This document shows positions 25,710-34,297 of a stretch of 64,000 bases of DNA, in pieces. The position numbers and the translations under genes were made by a program. Positions within the stretch are counted from its first letter, which is position 1; every line of letters begins with the position of its first letter. The stretch is from G963663735 sp963663735 (GTDB taxonomy: Bacteria; Acidobacteriota; UBA6911; RPQK01; JAPXNP01), in contig CAXXHN010000001.1 of assembly GCA_963663735.2 (NCBI GenBank), positions 1,612,001 through 1,676,000 on the forward strand. The letters are read 5' to 3'. The notes under the pieces were generated by a model. That model did no database searches and had not been told where the DNA came from. It saw only the letters and a program-made list of their open reading frames with translations.

Positions 25710-26229
25710 CCTGAAAACCTGAATGCGCGCGTTTAAGGTTCAAGAATTTGAGGATCAGCGAGGGTGAATTGCCTTCCACCAGGAGTTTTTCCCTGTGTGG
25801 AACGCCGGTCTCCAGACCGGCATGTCCATTAACGATTCAGGGTTAGGGTAGGAATTGGAATCGATTTAAAAGTTCATGGGTTTTGATTCGTGCCGTTTCC
25901 GTGTCGCACTTACCGCGCTCCTTGGTTTTGCAGGGCGCATCCTTTATCCAGAGTTACCTCGGAGGCATCACCTGCGGCTTTGCCTCCTCAGCTCCACCCC
26001 GGGCTGCTATTAGCTTCGACCTTCCGGCCCCACTTTTACCGGGCCTCTTGGCCCGGGTTTATTGTTGACGCCTTCAGCGTCGTTAGTCAGTATGCCGATC
26101 TGGAGACCGGCGATCCACATGGAACTGTTCATTGGGAACCAAGACCGCCATGGGTAATTCAATCCCAAATCGTCAATTGGCACAGCATGTAGCCTGGGCC
26201 GGATGTTGGCAACTTTGTCGCCGTTATCG
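25710..26229. other. Gene-free stretch holding a repeat element
   Basis: The ORFs of 60-100 codons here on either strand look like chance frames in repetitive DNA. Bases 25796-26119 are described separately as a repeat element. The flanks (25710-25795 and 26120-26229) hold nothing recognised. Confidence 0.5.
25796..26119. repeat. 324-bp repeat element bounded by 28-bp imperfect inverted repeats
   Basis: The left end (25796-25823) and the right end (26092-26119) are reverse complements at 26 of 28 positions. Each contains the palindrome GCCGGTCTCCAGACCGGC, perfect at 25804-25821 and with one change at 26094-26111. Between them, read on the minus strand, is a copy of the same palindromic repeat type as inside the element at 12614-13067, including GGAAGGTCGAAGCTAATAGC. 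No transposase and no clear target duplication was found. It looks like a non-autonomous or degenerate dispersed repeat. Confidence 0.65.
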
Positions 26230-27366
26230 TTAGCTTTTTGAACTGTTGACGACATCTTCAAAAAGCTGATCATATTGTTTGATGAGGCACTGCCAACTGA
26301 AGCTGTTTCCCAGGGCCAGGCAGAGACTATCTGCTATGGAAGCGGAACGGGAGCTGTCGGTGACAGCCTGTTTCAGAATATCAATCATACCTTGAGTGTC
26401 GCTGTACAGGCAATCAGCGTGGAATTTTTGGGGGATAAGTTCCGGATAGCTGAGACGGGCAGGGAGAACTGGAAATGTCTGGTTCAGGATCGCTTCAAGG
26501 ATGGAAATCCCAAAAAATTCATGAATCGCAGTCGAGACCACAATATCTGCTTTTTGCAGCAGGGAGCGGTAGGTTTTTCTGTCAGCGTATCCACTATGAA
26601 TCAGTTCGGAACCCAGTAAAGTCAAATCTCTGGCCATGTCAGCCGGCTGGCTGGAATACTGTTCCCCGCATACTGCCAGCCTGAAATTGAGTCCTTCGCT
26701 TTTCAGCAGCAAGAGGGCTGAGAAGAACTCTGCGGGATTCTTGTCATACTCCCATCTTTGATTCCAGAGAATAAGGGGTGGAGTGCTTTTTCGGTATTCG
26801 ATTTTGGTCTTAAGAGGAGGCGTCTCAACTCCGGGGTAGATTACAGTACTCTTCTGTTCGATTTTTTTCACGGTTCCGGGCAACCTGAACTCAGGGAACT
26901 GCCGAAGGTATCTAGGCAGCGATTCCAGGAACTCTTGCCGGTGGAAACCGGAATTGAAAATAACCCTGTCAGCAGCCAGCATGGAGGTGAGGTTTATAAA
27001 AGGGTAATGCTGATCAACCTGGGGAACAAGTTCAGGTACCCTGTTGCCACCTGGATTATGGGGCATCGGGTAGGTAAGCTGGTTCTCGTGGCAGTAAAGA
27101 ATTGCCGGTATCCCACAGGTTTTTTTTCTGGTAAGGGATAGAAAAACGGATAGGTCCAGCATATCAGTAGCTACTATCAGGTCTGGAATCGAATCTTCAT
27201 TATTGAATCTTTCAGCCAGGGTTGCGCTTCCGCCATGCATGCGCCATTTCCAGAAGCGGTCGGGCAGGGTCAACAGTTGAATGTCTGCCACGCAGTGGTC
27301 CCTGAGCCCTTCAGCCCAGGCCTGATGGCTGCCGCCATGAAAAGGGGATAAGAGGAGTATTTTCAT
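26230..27366 (-). CDS. tRNA-queuosine mannosyltransferase-like glycosyltransferase (DUF3524)
   Basis: About 378 residues from the ATG at 27366, chosen because GAGGC precedes it and the family begins exactly there (MKILLLSPFHGGSHQAWAEG); the frame is open 16 codons further. The N-terminal DUF3524 domain (SPFHGGSH, LPDRFWKWRMHGG, ATDMLDLSVFLSL, YCHENQLTYP) is that of animal QTMAN/GTDC1, which adds mannose to queuosine in tRNA-Asp. A GT4-type C-terminal Rossmann domain follows (LWNQRWEYDKNP, STAIHEFFGISILEA). In bacteria the acceptor may be queuosine or related but is not proven. No queuosine-synthesis gene (tgt, queA) is in the window. The CDF gene is divergent. Confidence 0.82.
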   Translation of the reverse strand: MKILLLSPFHGGSHQAWAEGLRDHCVADIQLLTLPDRFWKWRMHGGSATLAERFNNEDSIPDLIVATDMLDLSVFLSLTRKKTCGIPAILYCHENQLTYPMPHNPGGNRVPELVPQVDQHYPFINLTSMLAADRVIFNSGFHRQEFLESLPRYLRQFPEFRLPGTVKKIEQKSTVIYPGVETPPLKTKIEYRKSTPPLILWNQRWEYDKNPAEFFSALLLLKSEGLNFRLAVCGEQYSSQPADMARDLTLLGSELIHSGYADRKTYRSLLQKADIVVSTAIHEFFGISILEAILNQTFPVLPARLSYPELIPQKFHADCLYSDTQGMIDILKQAVTDSSRSASIADSLCLALGNSFSWQCLIKQYDQLFEDVVNSSKS

Positions 27367-27536
27367 ATTTTGCCTCAGGGGAACCATTTTATCGGAGAAT
27401 GGGGCAGCGGGCACGTAACTGCAGGAATTTTAGCACTAATTGGCATGATAATTCCGGGTTGGGGAGGATCATCCATATTTCAGGGCAGGCCATCATCGAC
27501 CTTTACCTTTTTATCGTTAACTGATACCTTTTGAGG

Positions 27537-28412
27537 ATGACTTCCGGAAGGAAAACTCCCAATCAGAAACATCCCGAATCAGCTACCAGGTTGGGAATTA
27601 TTCTGAACACTCTGCTGTTCATTGGTAAACTCGCTGTTTCCATCATGTCGGGCAGTATCGCTCTTATCTCAGATACCCTGAATTCATTTTCGGATATTCT
27701 CGCTTCAGTTGGCATTCACATTGCGGTTCGTATCGGGAATAAAAAGGCTGATGCTGATCACCCCTTTGGGCATGGGAGGGTGGAGCCTCTATCGGGCATA
27801 GTAGTAGCAATCTTCACCGGCATCCTGGGATTCGAAGTGCTGAGATCCGGAATCCTTGCCCTGTTCAACTTCAGGGAAGTAAGCCACATTCCCTGGGTTG
27901 TAGGAATCCTGCTGGTCACTGTTGTAGTCAAATTATTTATGACATTATATTTTTCTGCAGCCTCCAGGAGATTCAGGAGTCCGGGATTAAAAGCCACGGC
28001 AGTGGATTCCCGGAACGATGTGATGGTTTCCAGTATTGCCTTGATTGGTGTTTTGGGAACCTGGCTGGAAGTGTTATGGCTGGAAGGCGTAGCGGCCATA
28101 ATCATTTCTGTATTTATTCTTTTTTCCGCTTTCTCCCTGGGAAAGGAAAATATAGATTTTCTCGTGGGAAAGGCCCCTTCGGATGAGATGATCCAGGAGA
28201 TTTCCGATGTGGTGATGAAGGTCGAGGGGGTAAAAGGTATCAATGAGATCCTCGCTCATTATGTAGGCAATGCCGTGCATATTGAGATTCATGTGGCCCT
28301 TGACGGCAGCCTGCAGTTTTCCCGGGCCCATGACATCGGCACTGATGTACAGAATTCCGTAGAAAATATGGCAGAAGTCAGTCGGGCCTTTATCCATGTA
28401 GATCCGGTTTAA
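27537..28412 (+). CDS. Cation diffusion facilitator (CDF) family metal exporter
   Basis: About 291 residues with the CDF layout: TM helices in the first 200 residues, metal-site motif DTLNSFSDILASVG in TM2, HPFGHGRVEPL after TM2, DSRNDVMVS in TM5, and a C-terminal cytoplasmic ferredoxin-like domain (about 205-290, VEGVKGINEILAHYVG). CDF proteins export Zn, Fe, Mn or Co in exchange for protons; the HxxxD/DxxxD arrangement suits divalent metal but the specificity cannot be fixed. The start may be ATG 27537 or TTG 27531, and neither has a clear Shine-Dalgarno. It is monocistronic and divergent from the DUF3524 gene. Confidence 0.88.
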   Translation: MTSGRKTPNQKHPESATRLGIILNTLLFIGKLAVSIMSGSIALISDTLNSFSDILASVGIHIAVRIGNKKADADHPFGHGRVEPLSGIVVAIFTGILGFEVLRSGILALFNFREVSHIPWVVGILLVTVVVKLFMTLYFSAASRRFRSPGLKATAVDSRNDVMVSSIALIGVLGTWLEVLWLEGVAAIIISVFILFSAFSLGKENIDFLVGKAPSDEMIQEISDVVMKVEGVKGINEILAHYVGNAVHIEIHVALDGSLQFSRAHDIGTDVQNSVENMAEVSRAFIHVDPV

Positions 28413-28624
28413 ACCCTGCTTTTTCCGCTTCCATTCTTTTTTTCCGGCTGCGAGCACGGCTCTCTTATCCCCCAGGGATGGAGAGTGCTGGTTTTAAATT
28501 GTCCCTGGATTGCCGGAAGCGGATACTCTGGTTTCCAATATTCATTCTGACCTGTTACATCTTTGGCCATGAGAAAACTACTGCAGCTCCATTATTCCAT
28601 CAAGCCAAATTGAAATTATAGAAA

Positions 28625-28659
28625 TATAATTGACATTCTACTTTTATAATTGATATTAT
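28625..28659 (+). promoter_or_regulatory. Promoter and repeated operator-like boxes of the TetR gene
   Basis: TTGACA (28630-28635), 18 bases, TATTAT (28654-28659) is a near-consensus sigma-70-type promoter. Overlapping it are two direct repeats TATAATTGACATT (28625-28637) and TATAATTGATATT (28645-28657), exactly 20 bases apart (about two helical turns). A transcript starting about 7 bases after the -10 box would begin within a few bases of the ATG at 28669, so the mRNA may be leaderless. Confidence 0.6.
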
Positions 28660-28668
28660 CTGAGCGCA

Positions 28669-29310
28669 ATGAAAATTAAAGGTTTATCAAGGAGAGATAG
28701 AGAGAGGCTGAGGCACCGGGGAGAGATCCTGGAAGCGGCCATGAAGGTGTTTGTGGAGAGCGGATACACCTCTGCGACAATGGAATCAATCGCAGCCAAG
28801 TCAGAGTTTTCACTTGCGACGTTATATAAATTTTTCGGAAGCAAGGAGAATTTGTTCCTGGAAATTTTACTGCAAATGATTGAGAGACTGGAACTATTGA
28901 CAGATGACATTCTGGGAAAAGAGGGTTCAGTCAAGGACAGGACTGTCAAGCTTTTCAAGGCACGCATGGATTTGTACTGGGACAATCCCGGGCTGATAGC
29001 TTTTATTGAAGATGTAGTCAATCACAGTCGCACGGAACTCTCCTGCCTGGAAGATCTCAAGCGAAGGTACCTTACCTATGTTAACCGTTTGTCCATGTTT
29101 TTTTCAGAGGGGATTACCCGGAATGAATTTAGGGACATAGGCGGCAAGACAATAGCTATAGCCTATGAGGGTATCCTTCATATGTATTTTCATTCCTGTT
29201 CAAAAATCGGTAAAAATGAGAGAGACCGGCAGGATGAAGTGAACTTGCTCAGCTTATTCATGGAAGGAGCCTTTTCAGCAAATCCTGCGAAAAAGGCGGA
29301 AGACTGTTAA
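28669..29310 (+). CDS. TetR/AcrR-family transcriptional repressor, regulator of RND operon 2
   Basis: A 213-residue protein. The N-terminal helix-turn-helix (about 12-60) reads ILEAAMKVFVESGYTSATM then ESIAAKSEFSLATLYKFF, a typical TetR DNA-binding domain. The C-terminal part (about 70-210) is the helical ligand-binding and dimerisation region. In this class the genes for AcrAB-like pumps are repressed until a ligand binds the regulator; here the regulator is the first gene ahead of adaptor, pump and channel (29540-35710). The repeated boxes over its own promoter are compatible with autorepression. The ligand is unknown. Confidence 0.9.
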   Translation: MKIKGLSRRDRERLRHRGEILEAAMKVFVESGYTSATMESIAAKSEFSLATLYKFFGSKENLFLEILLQMIERLELLTDDILGKEGSVKDRTVKLFKARMDLYWDNPGLIAFIEDVVNHSRTELSCLEDLKRRYLTYVNRLSMFFSEGITRNEFRDIGGKTIAIAYEGILHMYFHSCSKIGKNERDRQDEVNLLSLFMEGAFSANPAKKAEDC

Positions 29311-29539
29311 AGGTCCTCCTGGGAAGAGGAATTATTATGTCCCGGGACCCATAAAAGGATGGTGAAAACGGAGACCACCGATCAAGATGGGGATCGGTTA
29401 CACCTGAAGAGGAATGAAAAAATTAATATGCATTTTTCACCGGCTCACCGTGTAAGCCGGGAAGAAATGCGGGCCGGGACTCTGAGTCCTATTTTGCTAA
29501 TCAAATAAGTAAATCGTATCGATATCTTGGAGGGCTTTG

Positions 29540-30832
29540 ATGCAACTCAACGGAAAATTTATTGAACCGCTTAAACCTGGTATGGCTTTGGTTGTTCTTT
29601 TTGGTGGTCTTTTACTGTTCGGCTGCGACAGCCAGCCACAGTCTCAGGTGCCTTCTCCTGTCCCGGAAGTGTCCATAGTGACGGTATCTGTTCAACCGAT
29701 CGAATTAACCACGGAATTGCCGGGTCGCACATCACCTTATATTGTTGCGGAAATCCGTCCTCAGGTTAACGGCCTCATCCAGAAGCGACTGTTCACGGAA
29801 GGATCCGATGTCAAGGCCGGACAGGTGCTCTATCAGATCGATCCCGCGCCCTTTCAGGCGGCACTCGACAGTGCCTTGGCTAACCTCGATGCTGCCCGGA
29901 AAAATGTAGACCGGATTAGGGCCTCACTGGAGGTAAGCCTGGCGGGGGTAACCCAGCAGCAGGCCTCCCTTGAACTGGCCCAAATGAACCGTGGCAGGTT
30001 CGAGGAGGCTTTTAAGGACAAGGCTGTTTCTGGCTCCGACCGCGATAAGGCTGTGACAAATGCCGACGTGTCCGAGGCCACTCTACAGGCAGCCGAAGCC
30101 CTGGTAGAAAGTGATCGGAAAGCAATCGCAGCGGCTGAAGCATCGGTCAAGCAAGCGGAAGCTGCCCTCAAGGCCGCACAAATCAATCTCGGATACACCC
30201 GTGTCGTTGCTCCTATTTACGGACGCATCGGCAAATCAAGTGTCACGGATGGTGCTATCGTCACAGCCTATCAACCCCAGGCTTTGGCAACCATTCAACA
30301 ACTTGATCCCATCTATGTGGATGTTCCCCAGTCTACGATCGAACTGCAGCGTATGAATCTTCACATGCAGGAAGGCAGTCTCAAAAAGAGCGGAAAAAAC
30401 CAGGACAAGGTAGGTCTCATCCTGGGAGACGGCACTCCCTGCCCCCTTGAAGGAACTCTGCAGTTCAGTGATGTAACTGTGGACCCGACCACAGGTTCAG
30501 TAATCCAGAGGATCGTTGTCCCTAATCCGGAGCACTTACTCCTGCCGGGTATGTTTGTCCAGGCGGTTATCAAGGAAGGCATAAATGAACAGGCGATTCT
30601 TATTCCGCAGCAGGGAGTGTCCCGGGACTTCAAGGGGAATCCCTACGCACTGGTTGTAGATGCTGAAAACAAGGTGGTTTCACGTCCTCTCACTCTTGAC
30701 CGCGCCATTGACGATAAGTGGCTGGTCTCAGCAGGACTTGTTTCCGGTGAACAATTGATCGTCGAGGGCATGCAGCGAGTTCGGCCCGGCATGACTGTAA
30801 AGACCGTCCCTTTTGCAAACCAAAAGCCATAA
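29540..30832 (+). CDS. RND efflux periplasmic adaptor (AcrA-like lipoprotein), operon 2
   Basis: About 430 residues. The ATG at 29540 has GGAGGG at 29529-29534 (a TTG one codon earlier is in the same frame). The leader ends LLFGC, a lipobox, so the adaptor is lipid-anchored like AcrA. Domains in order: membrane-proximal strand, lipoyl half (PQVNGLIQKRLFTEGSDVKAGQ), a long alanine-rich helical hairpin (about 110-200), second lipoyl half (YTRVVAPIYGRIGKSS), beta-barrel and C-terminal domain. It connects the pump at 31123 and the channel at 34298. A 290-base gap separates it from the pump gene. Confidence 0.9.
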   Translation: MQLNGKFIEPLKPGMALVVLFGGLLLFGCDSQPQSQVPSPVPEVSIVTVSVQPIELTTELPGRTSPYIVAEIRPQVNGLIQKRLFTEGSDVKAGQVLYQIDPAPFQAALDSALANLDAARKNVDRIRASLEVSLAGVTQQQASLELAQMNRGRFEEAFKDKAVSGSDRDKAVTNADVSEATLQAAEALVESDRKAIAAAEASVKQAEAALKAAQINLGYTRVVAPIYGRIGKSSVTDGAIVTAYQPQALATIQQLDPIYVDVPQSTIELQRMNLHMQEGSLKKSGKNQDKVGLILGDGTPCPLEGTLQFSDVTVDPTTGSVIQRIVVPNPEHLLLPGMFVQAVIKEGINEQAILIPQQGVSRDFKGNPYALVVDAENKVVSRPLTLDRAIDDKWLVSAGLVSGEQLIVEGMQRVRPGMTVKTVPFANQKP

Positions 30833-31122
30833 GAAAGGGATTTGGGTGATCGAGCCGTGTCAGCTCTGATCCTTCGAACAGATTAAATGGGTTTTGATCA
30901 CCAGACCCTGCCAGGTCGATTGGTCAGACTTTTAAGTGGTGCGGTTTTGGGAAGGTGATAATTGCATCGGCTCGAATATTTTCAAACGTTATCTGTAACA
31001 CTTTTGGGGAATGATTGGGTCTGTGGTAATTTCCCAATCGCTGTTCCAGTGGAAAATTAAGTTCAAAAAAATACTAAATACCAAGGAATTGAGTTGATTT
31101 TAATTATAGTAGGAGGCGTCTG

Positions 31123-34100
31123 ATGCTCTCGAAATTTTTTCTTGACCGCCCAGTCTTTGCCTGGGTCATCGCTATTGTCATGATGTTGCTGGGAGGTCTG
31201 GCTATCTACAACCTGCCCATCTCCCAGTACCCTGCCTTGGCCCCGCCTTCCATAGCCATTGATTCCTTTTATCCGGGAGCATCGGCGAAGACGGTGGAAG
31301 ACAGTGTTACCCAGATTATTGAGCAGAAGATGACGGGCTTTGACAACCTGCTGTATTTTTCCGGCACGAGTGATTCGTCCGGCTCCTCCCGTGTCGAACT
31401 GACATTCAAGCCGGGGACCGATCCCAACCTGGCCTGGTCCATGGTGCAGAACAAGCTCCAGCTTGCCACGGCAAGCCTCCCGGAAGTGGTCCAGCGGGCA
31501 GGGCAGGTAGTAAGCAAATCTACCAGGAATTACCTGATAATTGTGGCCTTGGTTTCTGAAGACGGCAGCATGGACGGCAATGACCTGAAGGACTACGCTC
31601 TAACAAACCTCGAAAAAGTACTGGCCCGCGTGCCCGGAGTTGGTGAGGTCAACAATTTCGGAGGCCAGTATGCGATGCGTGTCTGGCTGGACCCTGACAA
31701 ACTAACCAATTATCACCTGACCATGGAAGATGTTATCGCGGCGCTTAGTACTTACAACGTGGAGGTTTCCGCCGGGCAGTTCGGCGGAATGCCGGCAGTC
31801 AAAGGCCAGCGTTTGAACAACTCTATTATCGTGCAGAATCTCCTCAAGACTCCGGAGGAATTCGCCGCCATCCCCCTGCGGATCAATCCGGATGGTTCTA
31901 TCGTACATGTCAAAGATGTGGGACGGACGGAACTGGGGAGCGAGTCATACGATGTTGAAGTCACCTTCAACGGCAAACCTGCGGGAGGACTCGCCATCCG
32001 GCAGACACCCGGTGCTAACGCGCTGGACACTGCCAATGCCGTCAGGGAAAAGCTGGCGGAAATGGCCCCCTTCTTTCCAACTGGAATGAAGATAGTCTAT
32101 CCCTACGACACGACCCCTTTTATCGAGGTGGCCATTGAGGAAGTGGTATGGACCCTTGTTATAGCGATTCTGCTGGTCTTCCTGATCATGTGGCTTTTCA
32201 TGGGCAACTTCCGGGCCACACTGATCCCGACCATAGCTGTACCGGTGGTAATCCTGGGCACCTTCGCCGTGCTGGGGCTTTTCGGATTTTCAATAAATAT
32301 GCTAACCATGTTTGCCATGGTGCTTTCCATAGGTCTTTTGGTTGACGATGCCATCGTGGTAGTGGAAAACGTGGAGCGGATCATGACCGAGGAAGGGCTT
32401 TCACCCCGGGAGGCCACGGCCAAGTCGATGGGTCAGATCACCAGCGCTCTGATCGGTATCGGGCTGGTGCTTGCTGCCGTATTTGGACCCATGGCTTTTT
32501 TCAGCGGTTCTACCGGGATCGTTTATCGCCAGTTTTCCGTGACCATCGCCGCGTCAATGCTCCTTTCTGTCTTAGTGGCTCTGATCCTGACCCCGGTGCT
32601 CTGCGCCTCAATCCTTAAGCCGGTGCCGAAAGGGCACGAACCGGCCGAAAGCGCCAGTTTTTTGCTGCGCCCGTTTTTTCTCTGGTTTGACCGTGTCTTC
32701 TTCAGCATCAGAAATAAGTATGTAGCATTGATCGGGCGCGTCCTCTCCAGAAAACTAAGGTATGTTGCGGTGTTTGTGGTGATAGTTGGGATTATGGGAT
32801 TCCTTTTCCTTCGTATGCCCACTGGTTTCCTTCCGGACGAAGACCAGGGAATGCTTCAGGCAATGATCCTTCTGCCGACAGGATCCACCCTGGAGCAGAC
32901 CCGGGCGGTTACAGAAGAAATCCAGCTCTATTTTGAGGAGAATGAAAAAGATGCGGTGGAATCCTGCATGTCGCTTTCCGGTATGGGATTCTCCGGCCGA
33001 ACCCAGAACAATGGCATGCTGTTCGTCAAGTTGAAGGATTGGAAGCTCCGTAACCGCGAGGATCTGCGGGCCAAAGCCGTGGCAGGTAGAGCGATGGGAA
33101 AGCTTTCCCACCTCCGGAACGCAATGGTGTACGTCTTCCCGCCTCCGGCCGTTGTGGAATTGGGCAATGCCCTGGGAGTCGATTTCCAGTTGGTGGACCG
33201 GGGCAACCTTGGTCATGAAGCCCTGATGAACGCCCGCAACCAGTTTCTTGGCATGGCAGCCAGGGATCCGAGGTTGGTGAATGTTCGGCCTAATGGTCTG
33301 GAAGATGTACCTGAATACCGGGTTGACGTGGACTGGGAAAAGGCAGGTGCCCTGGGAGTACCTATTTCTTCGATCCATAAAGCATTCTCGGCAACCTTTG
33401 GCAGCGCCTATGTCAACAATTTCATTCAAGGTGGACGTGTGAAGAGGGTATATGTTCAGGCCGATGCCCCCTATCGGATGTCGCCCAAGGATCTGGAGAA
33501 ATTGTATGTGCGCAATACCACCGGCAAGATGGTTCCCTTTTCCTCCTTTGCCTCCACTCGCTGGACTATCGGTTCTCCCCGGTTGGAGCGTTTTAACGGC
33601 TTTCCGTCCATGAATATCATCGGCGAGCCGGCTCCTGGCTACAGCTCGGGTGATGCGATGAGTGCCATGGAAGAAATCATCCCCAAACTGCCGGAAGGGA
33701 TTGGATATGAGTGGACCGGCCTTTCCTACCAGGAGCGGCAGGCCAGTACCCAGATGGCCCCACTCTACGTCTTTTCCATCATTGTTATTTTTCTTTTTCT
33801 GGCGGCAATTTTTGAGAGCTGGCCCATACCAATCTCAATCCTGCTGGCTCTCCCCCTTGGGCTCATTGGCGGCATCATCGCTTCCTCTCTCCGAGGTCTG
33901 CCCAATGACATTTATTTCCAGATCGGGCTGTTAACTACGATGGGTTTGACAACCAAAAACGCCATCCTGATTGTACAGTTCGTCAAGGCCCAGGTTGAAA
34001 AAAATAAGGGGTTGGTCGAGGCGACGCTGGAAGGAGCAAAACTGCGCTTTCGTCCCATAATCATGACTTCAATGGCTTTTGGTTTCGGTGTTATGCCCCT

Positions 34101-34293
34101 GGCTTTTAACACGGGCGCTGGCTCTGGGGCGATGAATGCCATCGGTACTTCGGTGCTGGGGGGAGTGGTCACTGCCACTGTTTTAGTTGTTATTTTTGTT
34201 CCCCTGTTCTATGTGCTTATTGAGGGGCTCTCCAAAAAACAGCGGAAACTTAAGGCAGCCGCCATAGACGATGTGAATCCATCAGAGGATTGA
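31123..34293 (+). CDS. RND multidrug efflux pump, HAE1 family (AcrB/MexB-like), operon 2
   Basis: A 1,056-residue pump starting with the HAE1 signature MLSKFFLDRPVFAWVIAIVMM. It has 12 TM segments, two large periplasmic loops, the TM4 acids in SIGLLVDDAIVVVENVER, and GLTTKNAILIVQFVKAQ in TM10. An AGGAGG (about 31111-31116) precedes the ATG. HAE1 pumps export hydrophobic drugs, bile salts, dyes or solvents using proton influx. Only 4 bases separate it from the channel gene, and the adaptor lies upstream, so the system is complete. It differs from pump 1, with a longer and more typical AcrB-type C-terminus. Confidence 0.93.
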   Translation: MLSKFFLDRPVFAWVIAIVMMLLGGLAIYNLPISQYPALAPPSIAIDSFYPGASAKTVEDSVTQIIEQKMTGFDNLLYFSGTSDSSGSSRVELTFKPGTDPNLAWSMVQNKLQLATASLPEVVQRAGQVVSKSTRNYLIIVALVSEDGSMDGNDLKDYALTNLEKVLARVPGVGEVNNFGGQYAMRVWLDPDKLTNYHLTMEDVIAALSTYNVEVSAGQFGGMPAVKGQRLNNSIIVQNLLKTPEEFAAIPLRINPDGSIVHVKDVGRTELGSESYDVEVTFNGKPAGGLAIRQTPGANALDTANAVREKLAEMAPFFPTGMKIVYPYDTTPFIEVAIEEVVWTLVIAILLVFLIMWLFMGNFRATLIPTIAVPVVILGTFAVLGLFGFSINMLTMFAMVLSIGLLVDDAIVVVENVERIMTEEGLSPREATAKSMGQITSALIGIGLVLAAVFGPMAFFSGSTGIVYRQFSVTIAASMLLSVLVALILTPVLCASILKPVPKGHEPAESASFLLRPFFLWFDRVFFSIRNKYVALIGRVLSRKLRYVAVFVVIVGIMGFLFLRMPTGFLPDEDQGMLQAMILLPTGSTLEQTRAVTEEIQLYFEENEKDAVESCMSLSGMGFSGRTQNNGMLFVKLKDWKLRNREDLRAKAVAGRAMGKLSHLRNAMVYVFPPPAVVELGNALGVDFQLVDRGNLGHEALMNARNQFLGMAARDPRLVNVRPNGLEDVPEYRVDVDWEKAGALGVPISSIHKAFSATFGSAYVNNFIQGGRVKRVYVQADAPYRMSPKDLEKLYVRNTTGKMVPFSSFASTRWTIGSPRLERFNGFPSMNIIGEPAPGYSSGDAMSAMEEIIPKLPEGIGYEWTGLSYQERQASTQMAPLYVFSIIVIFLFLAAIFESWPIPISILLALPLGLIGGIIASSLRGLPNDIYFQIGLLTTMGLTTKNAILIVQFVKAQVEKNKGLVEATLEGAKLRFRPIIMTSMAFGFGVMPLAFNTGAGSGAMNAIGTSVLGGVVTATVLVVIFVPLFYVLIEGLSKKQRKLKAAAIDDVNPSED

Positions 34294-34297
34294 TGAT

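Noticed and set aside
25883..26192. Short proteins encoded in the 25.8-26.1 kb repeat
   Set aside because: The frames coincide with palindromic repeat DNA that yields similar spurious peptides wherever it occurs; no ribosome-binding site is present.
32755..33429. 224-codon antisense frame in pump 2
   Set aside because: Shadow of a strongly conserved HAE1 pump gene.
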